Below are positions 1 through 6,934 of a DNA stretch of 31,590 nt, in pieces (the first letter of the stretch is position 1; every line of letters begins with the position of its first letter). The notes under the pieces are model-generated. The model was given only the letters and a program-made list of their open reading frames with translations. It searched no databases and was not told where the DNA came from. Both the position numbers and the translations under genes were made by a program. Source of the DNA: Bacillota bacterium (GTDB taxonomy: Bacteria; Bacillota; Clostridia; DSM-8532). The stretch lies in assembly GCA_023411795.1 (NCBI GenBank), contig JAEYOK010000017.1:1-31590 (forward strand), read 5' to 3'.

Positions 1-381
1 CTTGTAGTAGACACCGTCTTCGATTCCGGTGTCGATGTCGCAGCAGTAGACAACTTCATAGTTGCTCTGTCCGCTGACATAAAGTCCATCCGGAGTCCAG
101 GTCTCGCCATCATATGCGACCGTGTCAACCAAAACAAACGTCTGAGGAATTGCATTATCCACAGCATGATTGCTGATCTCATAAGCATGACGGGGAGTCT
201 GGAAGCATGTCATGAAGGTATAACCTTCGGTACCGGCAATTACATTGACAGAAACTTCATCTCCGTACCAGATATTGCCGGACTCCAGAGTCTCCTCGGC
301 AAAAGCATGTATGTTGAGCATGCTGGTGCACATGCTTACAATAAGAAGAAATAGGTAGAATTTTTTAAAAAATTTTGCCAT
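1..381 (-). CDS. Secreted surface protein, probable thioester (TQXA-type) domain adhesin, 5' part only
   Basis: This reading frame runs off the left edge; 127 codons are visible from the ATG at 379-381, with AAAGGAG about 9 bases upstream. The protein opens with a signal peptide (basic MAKFFKKF, then a hydrophobic stretch, with a likely cut after AFA near residue 28). The mature part is rich in Tyr, Val and acidic residues and ends in the segment VVYCCDIDTGIEDGVYYK. That segment resembles the Cys-containing motif at the start of thioester (TQXA) domains of Gram-positive pilin-tip and Cna-B adhesins, whose Cys forms an internal thioester with a downstream Gln. The Gln, any Cna-B repeats and the sorting signal would lie outside the window. 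A c-di-GMP-I riboswitch lies directly upstream, which suits a surface or biofilm protein. The signal peptide is clear; the thioester assignment rests on one motif. Confidence 0.6.
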   Translation of the reverse strand, partial: MAKFFKKFYLFLLIVSMCTSMLNIHAFAEETLESGNIWYGDEVSVNVIAGTEGYTFMTCFQTPRHAYEISNHAVDNAIPQTFVLVDTVAYDGETWTPDGLYVSGQSNYEVVYCCDIDTGIEDGVYYK

Positions 382-421
382 GTTTTCAGCTCCTTTCATA
401 AAGATAAGTGTCATCGAAACA

Positions 422-508
422 CCGGCAACCGGGCTATCATGTATTTCGCTTTAAATCCCACGGCTTTGCGTCCCATGCTTTCACATGGTTTGCCTTTTTC
501 TCGCATCT
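422..508 (-). ncRNA. c-di-GMP-I (GEMM) riboswitch
   Basis: Read on the minus strand, this stretch holds the hallmark GEMM core: GGCAAACC, a stem CCATGT/GCATGG closed by a GAAA tetraloop, then GGGACGCAAAGCC. A second arm follows and ends in GATAGCCCGGTTGCC, matching the 3' part of the family. The aptamer ends about 25 to 30 nt before the AAAGGAG of the secreted-protein gene and no U-tract terminator is visible between them, so control of translation is more likely than attenuation, though a small GTGT/ACAC hairpin lies in between. The family binds cyclic di-GMP and commonly controls motility and adhesion genes. Confidence 0.9.
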
Positions 509-538
509 CATGGAAATACACATAACCTTTCGCCAAGC

Positions 539-569
539 ATTTTATGGTCGTCAGACTATGTGTTATCAA
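539..569 (-). promoter_or_regulatory. Candidate sigma-A promoter of the riboswitch transcript
   Basis: On the minus strand TTGATA (564-569) and TAAAAT (539-544) are separated by 19 bp, slightly long. They sit about 30 bp upstream of the riboswitch aptamer. Inference from sequence only. Confidence 0.4.
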
Positions 570-571
570 TA

Positions 572-845
572 AAAGCAGGCAAACTGTCTGTGACCAGTTT
601 ACGCTCCTTCTAATATTAGAATACCAGTAACACCTTCTTGTGTCATGAGAAAGATTCTGGAAGGGATATGCCCTAGGAGTTATAACCTAGATAACTACAT
701 CCACATACTGGGCAGTTAGCCCTTCCACTTGCCGTGCGATGACAGATTAGTAAGCAGTTTATCCTTGATGAGTAACAAAACACATACACCAAGAATTAGA
801 ACTAGTCAATGAGCAAAAGAGCCTTGTAACTCAAGGCTTTTTATA
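572..845 (+). ncRNA. Unassigned structured noncoding RNA candidate ending in an intrinsic terminator
   Basis: No plausible gene lies here, but base pairing is dense. There is a local hairpin AAACTG/CAGTTT (about 580-600), a long-range 8-bp helix TGGAAGGG (658-665) with CCCTTCCA (720-727), and nested hairpins CTAGG/CCTAG and GGGC/GCCC inside it. Possible outer or pseudoknot pairings are GGCAA with TTGCC and CTGTC with GACAG. The stretch closes with a terminator at 820-842. Together this suggests a free-standing structured RNA of about 250 nt on the plus strand. I cannot name the family; raiA-type RNA of Firmicutes is one to test, but I have no match that proves it. A clear promoter was not found. 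Confidence 0.5.
814..845 (+). terminator. Intrinsic terminator of the structured RNA
   Basis: AGCCTTG (820-826) and CAAGGCT (832-838) form a perfect 7-bp stem with loop TAACT, followed by a T-tract (838-842). It separates the RNA from the two-component system downstream. Confidence 0.8.
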
Positions 846-960
846 ATATAATGAAAAAAATTTACGAGCTATTTCATATGTTTATCTTAGTTTCGGGGTG
901 TATCCTATTGATAAGTAACCATTAACTCCGGTTTTAATTTACTCACAGGGAGGCGTAATT

Positions 961-1635
961 GTGAAGTTATTATACGCTGAAGATGAACCGGCTCTTTCCG
1001 AAGCTGTTGTTGATTATCTAACATACCATAAATATATCGTTGATGCCGTATATGATGGCGCAGATGCTTACGATTACGCTGTATCCGGTAAATATGATGG
1101 CATTATTCTTGACATTATGATGCCGAAACGGGATGGCTTGGAGGTACTTTCTGCGCTGCGTAGAAATGGCTGCAGAACACCTGTACTTTTGCTGACTGCA
1201 AAAACACAGGTGGAGGATCGGATTCGTGGTTTGGATACCGGTGCGGATGATTATCTGCCTAAACCCTTTGACATGGGTGAGTTGATTGCCAGAATTCGTG
1301 CTATGCTGAGACGGCGGGAAGAATTTCACCCCGATTTAATATGTTTTGGTGACTTGACGTTAAATATGCAGTCCGGAGAGATTAGCGTGGTAGATATGTC
1401 CTTCCAATTACCAAAGCAGGAATATCGCCTGATGGAGCAGCTCATGCTGAATCATACAATGTATCTTTCCACAGAGGATTTGCTGGTTAAAGCATGGGGA
1501 TATAATGCAGAAACGGACATAAACAGCGTATGGCTGTATATTTCCTATTTACGGAAACGTCTTTCTGCAATGAACTCCAAGGTAGAGATCATCTCAAAAC
1601 GGAATATCGGTTATAAATTGGAGCTGCAATCATGA
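961..1635 (+). CDS. OmpR/PhoB-family DNA-binding response regulator
   Basis: The 224-residue protein has an N-terminal receiver domain with the acidic pair E7/D8, phospho-acceptor D51 in ILDIMMP, T79 and K101. It is followed by a winged-helix effector domain (about 125-224) typical of OmpR/PhoB. The start is GTG with AGGGAGG about 8 bases upstream. The gene overlaps the downstream kinase by the four bases ATGA, so the two are translationally coupled. Its targets are not shown, but the VTC/DUF4956/CotH genes directly downstream are the natural candidates. Between the kinase and those genes lie repeats with 11-bp spacing of the kind this family binds. Confidence 0.95.
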   Translation: MKLLYAEDEPALSEAVVDYLTYHKYIVDAVYDGADAYDYAVSGKYDGIILDIMMPKRDGLEVLSALRRNGCRTPVLLLTAKTQVEDRIRGLDTGADDYLPKPFDMGELIARIRAMLRRREEFHPDLICFGDLTLNMQSGEISVVDMSFQLPKQEYRLMEQLMLNHTMYLSTEDLLVKAWGYNAETDINSVWLYISYLRKRLSAMNSKVEIISKRNIGYKLELQS

Positions 1636-2852
1636 CGAAGACATTAAAAAGACGATTTATCATCTTCACCATGACGGCAGTTACCTGTCTTTTGGTATTC
1701 ATTGTACTTGCGATTAACGGATTGAACTGGGTGATGTTGGAACGTCAGTCCGATACGGTTCTGGATATACTGGTAGAATCGGAAGGCGCATTTAATAAAA
1801 TGGATTTTAATCGTCCGCCGCCCTTATTTCGTCCAATGGATATGGACAGAATGCGTTCTTCACGATTCTTTATCGTGCGAAGTGATGAGAACGGCAATAT
1901 CATGAATGTGATTACCAATCAAATATCCTCGATAGACCATGAGACTGCAAAAGGCTATGCCTTGACAGTATTGAAAAAAGGCAAGGAATCCGGACGAGTG
2001 GCCGGATACAAATTCGTTGTAAAACAGAAGGGACCGAATTGGCTCACTTTTTTTATTGACACATCGGGGCAGAGCGAGAGCTTCTATATGGTTTTGGTTA
2101 CTTCGAGTGCGATAGCGGTGCTTTGCTGGCTGATTCTACTGATCATTGTTATCCAGCTTTCAGGCAAGGTTATTCGTCCCGTTCTTGTAGGTATAGAAAA
2201 GCAAAAGCAGTTCATCACCAATGCAGGACACGAGATGAAAACACCGCTTGCAATTATTCAATCGAATAACGACACGATGGCACTCATCCACGGTGAGAAT
2301 AAGTACAATGTGCATATCCGCACACAGACAAAACGTCTTAATGTGCTGATGTCAAATCTACTGACCCTTGCAAAGCTGGATGAGGAAATTCCTCTACCAA
2401 AGGAATTAGTAAATGTAAGCGAGGTTACAAAAGAGCTACTGCCCGTTTATCAAGATGATGCCAAGAAACGAAATCTTAATTTAAATGTTCAGATTGAGTC
2501 GAATATTACAACACAGACTAACAAAGAGGGTTTTCGCCAGGTGCTGACAATCCTGCTTGATAACGCTCTGAAATACACCCCGGACAATGGGGATATTCAT
2601 TTGTCGCTTACAAGAAAAGGAAGATATATTCAAATCATCGAAGAAAATACCTGCGATCCATCCCTTGAGCCAGACCCGGAGCGATTGTTTGAACGGTTTT
2701 ACCGTGGAGATTCAGCACGGACACAGGGTAAGGAGTCCTCAGGCTACGGAATCGGGCTGTCCGCCGCCCGTGCCATGTGTGAGAATTTTGGCGGAAAGCT
2801 GACAGCAGAATATCCCTCTACCGAAAGTATTCGTTTTACTGCCAGATTTTAA
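1632..2852 (+). CDS. Membrane sensor histidine kinase
   Basis: This 406-residue kinase has two membrane segments (about residues 9-33 and 153-178) bracketing an extracytoplasmic sensor region of about 120 residues that is rich in Pro, Met and Arg near its start. The dimerisation and phosphoacceptor box is GHEMKTPLA with H200. The ATP-binding domain shows the N box LLDNALKY with N311 and the G box GYGIGLSAA. It is the partner of the overlapping response regulator. The signal sensed is unknown. The D-x-G box between the N and G boxes is not obvious (the region reads QIIEENTCDP), so the nucleotide pocket is a little divergent. Confidence 0.93.
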   Translation: MTKTLKRRFIIFTMTAVTCLLVFIVLAINGLNWVMLERQSDTVLDILVESEGAFNKMDFNRPPPLFRPMDMDRMRSSRFFIVRSDENGNIMNVITNQISSIDHETAKGYALTVLKKGKESGRVAGYKFVVKQKGPNWLTFFIDTSGQSESFYMVLVTSSAIAVLCWLILLIIVIQLSGKVIRPVLVGIEKQKQFITNAGHEMKTPLAIIQSNNDTMALIHGENKYNVHIRTQTKRLNVLMSNLLTLAKLDEEIPLPKELVNVSEVTKELLPVYQDDAKKRNLNLNVQIESNITTQTNKEGFRQVLTILLDNALKYTPDNGDIHLSLTRKGRYIQIIEENTCDPSLEPDPERLFERFYRGDSARTQGKESSGYGIGLSAARAMCENFGGKLTAEYPSTESIRFTARF

Positions 2853-2864
2853 GAATCCAATAAA

Positions 2865-2897
2865 TGTTCACAAAACTTCTTATGTTTGTTCATAAAC
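2865..2897 (+). promoter_or_regulatory. Direct repeats, candidate response-regulator binding site
   Basis: TGTTCACAAAA (2865) and TGTTCATAAAC (2887) start 22 bp apart, that is two 11-bp steps, with a more degenerate 11-mer between them. Arrays with 11-bp spacing are the usual binding pattern of OmpR/PhoB regulators. They lie just upstream of the VTC operon. Binding is inferred. Confidence 0.4.
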
Positions 2898-2912
2898 TAG
2901 GAGGTTTTTCTT

Positions 2913-2951
2913 ATGCAAATCATAGGTTCATTTTTTATAATCTTGGAGTAG
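2913..2951 (+). CDS. Very short ORF (12 residues) before the VTC gene
   Basis: ATG at 2913 follows AGGAGG with 8-base spacing and opens a 12-codon frame (MQIIGSFFIILE) ending in TAG at 2949-2951. The stop sits just before the GGAGG that serves the VTC gene, so translation of one could influence the next. The ribosome binding site is the main evidence that it is translated. No function is claimed. Confidence 0.35.
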   Translation: MQIIGSFFIILE

Positions 2952-2967
2952 AAAGGAGGAGTACTAC

Positions 2968-3639
2968 TTGCAATTCAGACATGAAGTTAAGCATGAAATC
3001 AGTAATCACGATATGCTGATCCTGAGGGGGAGACTACGAGCCGTGATGAAACCGGACAGTAATGCCGTAAACGGTAAATATGAAATACGAAGTTTATATT
3101 TTGACAACCTTGATGATAAAGCTCTCAGAGAGAAGCTGGACGGTGTGAATATCCGTGAAAAGTACCGCATTCGCTTGTATAACAACGATCCTTCCACAAT
3201 TCATCTTGAGCGCAAGTTCAAATACGGAGGACTTGGTTATAAGGACTCTGCCAATTTGACACCGGATCAGGCACAGGCGATTGTGGCCGGTGATGTCAGT
3301 TGGATGGCTACAAGCACGGATGAAGTAATCCTCGGCTTTTATACCCGCATCCGCAACGAAGGACTAAAAGCCAAAGTCATTGTGGATTATATCCGTGAGC
3401 CTTTTGTTTTTGCTCCCGGCAACGTCCGTGTAACGCTGGATTATGATATTCGCTCAGGCATGAGCTGCAGGGATTTTCTGAATCCGGACTGTGTGACTGT
3501 CCCCATCAAGGATTCCCCAAGTATTCTAGAAGTGAAGTGGGACAATTATCTTCCCGATGTGATTCGGGATGCTATACAGCTTGACGGCAGACGCAGTGCG
3601 GCCTTTTCAAAATATGCCGCTAGCCGCATGTATGATTAA
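2968..3639 (+). CDS. VTC-domain protein (polyphosphate-polymerase-like)
   Basis: This 223-residue soluble protein has the pattern of the VTC domain, the catalytic fold of yeast Vtc4 polyphosphate polymerase in the CYTH/TTM superfamily. An N-terminal RHEVKHEI is followed by YEIRSLYFDN (38-47) and the basic strand REKYRIRLYN (63-72). Next come a LERKFK strand (E81, K83, K85) and a C-terminal SILEVKWDNYLPD with a SKY-type end. Alternating basic and acidic residues on strands line the catalytic tunnel in this superfamily. The start is TTG, supported by AAAGGAGG 9 to 10 bases upstream. The DUF4956 gene follows after 35 nt. Polymerisation of phosphate is known for the family but not proven for this bacterial branch. 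Confidence 0.85.
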   Translation: MQFRHEVKHEISNHDMLILRGRLRAVMKPDSNAVNGKYEIRSLYFDNLDDKALREKLDGVNIREKYRIRLYNNDPSTIHLERKFKYGGLGYKDSANLTPDQAQAIVAGDVSWMATSTDEVILGFYTRIRNEGLKAKVIVDYIREPFVFAPGNVRVTLDYDIRSGMSCRDFLNPDCVTVPIKDSPSILEVKWDNYLPDVIRDAIQLDGRRSAAFSKYAASRMYD

Positions 3640-3674
3640 GATAATTCTAAGAAATTAAAGGAGTGACCAAAACT

Positions 3675-4346
3675 ATGAGTTTCAATGATATTTTCAAATC
3701 AAGTTTTATGGAAAATATATCTTCAATAAGCATTCTTGATATGGTGCTGACTATCGTATTATCCTTCGGCATTGGCCTGTTTATCTTTCTTATCTACAAG
3801 AAAACCTACCGTGGCGTGATGTATTCGGCAGGGTTTGGCACAACGCTGATTGCTTTAACCATGATTACCGCAACCGTGATTCTCGCTGTAACTTCCAATG
3901 TGGTTTTGTCTCTCGGTATGGTCGGTGCTCTCTCTATTGTTCGTTTCCGTACTGCCATCAAAGATCCTCTAGACATTGCCTTTTTGTTCTGGTCAATCGG
4001 CGCAGGCATTATCCTTGCAGCAGGCATGATTCCACTGGCAATCATTGGCAGTGTCTGTATCGGTCTGATTTTACTGGTATTTGTCAATCAGAAATCCAAT
4101 ACCCGTCCCTATATGGTAGTGCTGAACTGTGTAAATCATGATGCGGAAGTAAAAGCTAAGGAATTTCTTACAAAGAATGTAACCCGCACCACGGTCAAGA
4201 GCAAATCTGCTGTAAAGGGTGCAATTGAAATGAACATTGAAGTCCGTCTGAAGGAGGACGATACCGATTTTATCAATATTCTCTCAGAAATGCCCGGTGT
4301 GAACAGCGCAGTAATCGTCTCCTATAACGGCGATTACATGGGGTGA
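3675..4346 (+). CDS. DUF4956 integral membrane protein
   Basis: The 223-residue protein has about four membrane segments within its first 140 residues, the motif GALSIVRFRTAIKDPLDIAF between them, and a cytoplasmic C-terminal alpha/beta domain of about 90 residues. This is the DUF4956 layout. I use ATG 3675, which lies 11 bases after AAAGGAG; the upstream in-frame GTG at 3663 falls inside that ribosome binding site. The stop TGA overlaps the first possible start of the CotH gene. The family is often found beside VTC and CotH genes and has no established biochemical role; a membrane partner or channel for a VTC-made polymer is a reasonable guess. Confidence 0.85.
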   Translation: MSFNDIFKSSFMENISSISILDMVLTIVLSFGIGLFIFLIYKKTYRGVMYSAGFGTTLIALTMITATVILAVTSNVVLSLGMVGALSIVRFRTAIKDPLDIAFLFWSIGAGIILAAGMIPLAIIGSVCIGLILLVFVNQKSNTRPYMVVLNCVNHDAEVKAKEFLTKNVTRTTVKSKSAVKGAIEMNIEVRLKEDDTDFINILSEMPGVNSAVIVSYNGDYMG

Positions 4347-4351
4347 GGGCT

Positions 4352-6481
4352 ATGTCGGGAAGTAAACATTTTGACAAAATTGCATGGATAGTCACAGCAT
4401 TAATTCTGGTCATTACCATTCTGTTTATGAATAGCGGTGCTCTTGGTCTTGAGGCTATGGTGCATACCATGGGATATCAAAATCGTCTGTTTGACAATAC
4501 TCGTGTGCATACCATAGATATTGTCATGAACGATTGGGACGATTTTATTGATAATGCTACGAGCGAAGAATACTACACAGCGGCTGTAGTGATTGACGGA
4601 GAAGCTTATAAAAACGTTGGTATTCGTGGAAAGGGCAATACATCACTTACCACAGTTGCTTCCATGAACAGCGACCGCTACAGCTTCAAGCTGGAATTCG
4701 ACCACTACGACAGTTCCATTAACTATCATGGTCTTGACAAACTGTGCTTGAACAATCTTATCCAGGATTCCACCATGATGAAGGACTATTTGACCTACAC
4801 TATGATGAACGAGTTCGGTGCGACAACTCCCCTTTGTAGCTTTGTGTATATCACCGTCAACGGTGAGGATTGGGGCTTGTATCTAGCGATAGAAGGCGTG
4901 GAAGAGAGTTTTCTTGAACGGAATTACGGCTCAAATTACGGCGAACTATACAAGCCTGACAGCATGAGCTTCGGCGGTGGTCGAGGAAACGGTAAAGATT
5001 TCAACATGGATGATTTTATGAATCGTGAGGAATCTTCTGATGGCTCTGATCAATCAGATCAAGGTATGACTATGCCACAAAGGCCGAATATGGGCAATTT
5101 TGATCCATCTCAGATGCAGGGCGGTTTCGATGGCGGTATGCCTGACATGGGAAACTTCGACTTTTCTCAGAATCCCGGAAAGACACAGGATAAATCCGAT
5201 TCTGAAAACAGAGATAAGTCCTTTGGAGGTGGCAGAGGTGGTTTTGGTGGTATGGGATCTTCTGATGTGAAGCTGCAGTATGTCGATGATAATGCCGACA
5301 GTTACACTAACATCTGGAACAATGCCAAGACCGACATTACCGTAGCCGATAGGACACGATTAATCGAATCATTAAAAAAGTTGTCAAGCGGCGAACAGAT
5401 TGAATCGGTCGTAGATATCGAGCAGGTCATCCGCTATTTCATAGTTCACAACTATGTATGTAACGGAGACAGCTACACCGGCTCCATGATACACAACTAC
5501 TATCTATATGAAGAAAATGGACAGATGGCAATGATACCTTGGGACTATAATCTCGCGTTCGGCACATTCCAGGGCGGAAATGCACAGAGTACGGTAAATA
5601 CGCCCATTGATTCCCCTGTGTCCGGTGGTTCCGGTGAGGACCGCCCCATGTGGAACTGGATTGTAGCAAATGATGAATATACCGAGCTGTATCATAAGTA
5701 TTATACAGAGTTTCTAAACACGGTGGATATCAGCGGCATCATTGACAACACATACAATATGATCAAATCCTACGTAGAAAAAGACCCCACGGCATTCTAT
5801 ACCTACGAAGAATTTGAAACCAGTGTGGAAACCCTGCGTCAGTTCTGCAGCCTGCGTTCCGAAAGCATCTCCATGCAACTCGCAAACAATGAAACCACCA
5901 GCACTATGAGCTATGTGGATGCATCTGGTCTGACATTGTCTGACATGGGTTCCATGGGAATGGGTGGCGGATTTGGTGGCGGTGGTATGCCGGATATGGA
6001 TGGAAATAAAGGCGACTTCGGTGGTCAGATGCCGGAAGGTTTTGATCCTTCGCAGATGTTCGGCGGTGAAATGCCCGAAGGATTTGACCCCTCACAAATG
6101 CAAGGTGGCTTCGGTGGTCAGATGCCGGAAGACTTCGACCCCTCGCAGATGTTCGGCGGTGAAATGCCCGAAGGATTTGACCCCTCACAAATGCAAGGTG
6201 GCTTTGGTGGTCAGATGCCGGGAAGCTCAAATGGCGGCTTCCCCGGTCAATCGGCCGATGGGGCAGAACAAACACCACCGGATAATTCAAATAGCACAGA
6301 TTCATCGGGAAACAACAATCGTCCTTCCCGTGGCAATATGCAGATACCTGGAGGCGATTTTAGTTTCAATATGAACGGTATGGGTAATACTGCTTCAAGC
6401 AGTACTAGCTTGATATGGCTCTCCGTATCCGTGCTTATTCTAATAGCAGGCATAATTATTGCAAAGGTGTATAAGCATTAA
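4352..6481 (+). CDS. CotH-kinase-family protein with repeat-rich tail and two membrane anchors
   Basis: The 709-residue protein begins with a membrane segment (about 10-28). A CotH-like kinase domain follows, with IRGKGNT (about 91-97), the SLKFEF-type lysine strand (here SFKLEFDHY), a LNNLIQDSTMMKDYL helix and the catalytic-type MIPWDYNLAFG with D398. A Met/Gly/Pro-rich segment (about 205-310) interrupts the kinase domain. A second such segment (about 530-650) carries exact 31-residue repeats, and a final membrane helix ends in KVYKH. B. subtilis CotH is an atypical protein kinase of spore-coat proteins; the substrate here is unknown. ATG 4352 is preferred; GTG 4343 is possible. It is the last gene of the operon with VTC and DUF4956. 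Confidence 0.85.
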   Translation: MSGSKHFDKIAWIVTALILVITILFMNSGALGLEAMVHTMGYQNRLFDNTRVHTIDIVMNDWDDFIDNATSEEYYTAAVVIDGEAYKNVGIRGKGNTSLTTVASMNSDRYSFKLEFDHYDSSINYHGLDKLCLNNLIQDSTMMKDYLTYTMMNEFGATTPLCSFVYITVNGEDWGLYLAIEGVEESFLERNYGSNYGELYKPDSMSFGGGRGNGKDFNMDDFMNREESSDGSDQSDQGMTMPQRPNMGNFDPSQMQGGFDGGMPDMGNFDFSQNPGKTQDKSDSENRDKSFGGGRGGFGGMGSSDVKLQYVDDNADSYTNIWNNAKTDITVADRTRLIESLKKLSSGEQIESVVDIEQVIRYFIVHNYVCNGDSYTGSMIHNYYLYEENGQMAMIPWDYNLAFGTFQGGNAQSTVNTPIDSPVSGGSGEDRPMWNWIVANDEYTELYHKYYTEFLNTVDISGIIDNTYNMIKSYVEKDPTAFYTYEEFETSVETLRQFCSLRSESISMQLANNETTSTMSYVDASGLTLSDMGSMGMGGGFGGGGMPDMDGNKGDFGGQMPEGFDPSQMFGGEMPEGFDPSQMQGGFGGQMPEDFDPSQMFGGEMPEGFDPSQMQGGFGGQMPGSSNGGFPGQSADGAEQTPPDNSNSTDSSGNNNRPSRGNMQIPGGDFSFNMNGMGNTASSSTSLIWLSVSVLILIAGIIIAKVYKH
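6014..6212 (+). repeat. 93-bp tandem repeat inside the CotH-like gene
   Basis: Two nearly identical 93-bp units plus the start of a third begin at about 6017, 6110 and 6203. Each encodes 31 residues made of two similar halves, MPEGFDPSQMFGGE and MPEGFDPSQMQGG. The period is a multiple of three, so copy-number change would keep the frame. Confidence 0.9.
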
Positions 6482-6497
6482 TAATTAATAATTAATA

Positions 6498-6556
6498 GAA
6501 AAACCGCTGCAGTTTTCATCCAAGCAAAGGATGGTAGTTGCAGCGGTTTTGTATTT
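6498..6556 (+). terminator. Strong intrinsic terminator after the CotH-like gene
   Basis: AAAACCGCTGCA (6500-6511) pairs perfectly with TGCAGCGGTTTT (6539-6550). The long loop itself contains a CATCC/GGATG hairpin. T-rich sequence follows the stem, and A-rich sequence precedes it, so it may work in both directions. Confidence 0.85.
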
Positions 6557-6934
6557 TAGGAGGAAGGAGGCAACATTTCGAATTGCCTTAGTTTTATCAT
6601 TTCTGAAATCTGCAATAGTATGAAAATCAGGTGTTAACCTATTAGGAAGATTAATAAGCTCATTTAGATATCAATTAACTTTTAAAAGTACTTGGCAGTA
6701 GTGAAAAGTATAATATAATAGGAATTAGACGGTACTTTAGTGGACAACCAAAAGGATATTTTAAATAAAGCTAAACGAGTTGATGTCCCTTTTAATTATG
6801 TTGTACTAAGAAAAGACAAAATTAAAAAATATGATTCTATAAGAAATCAACAACTTTATGTAAAATTAGCCGACTTAAATAAATACATTAATATGCAAGT
6901 AAATGATATTAATAGATTATTAGGAGGCATTTTA

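Noticed and set aside
166..354. Plus-strand frame of 62 codons at the left edge
   Set aside because: It is antisense to the secreted-protein gene, which has a signal peptide, ribosome binding site and riboswitch on the minus strand.
572..845. A second c-di-GMP riboswitch on the plus strand
   Set aside because: It starts with a similar GCAGGCAAAC segment, but lacks the GGGACGCAAAGCC core. It also ends in a terminator with no gene directly regulated.
5904..6374. Long frames on both strands inside the CotH-like gene
   Set aside because: They mirror the low-complexity Met/Gly/Pro repeats; repetitive codons keep other frames open. No ribosome binding sites or recognisable protein.
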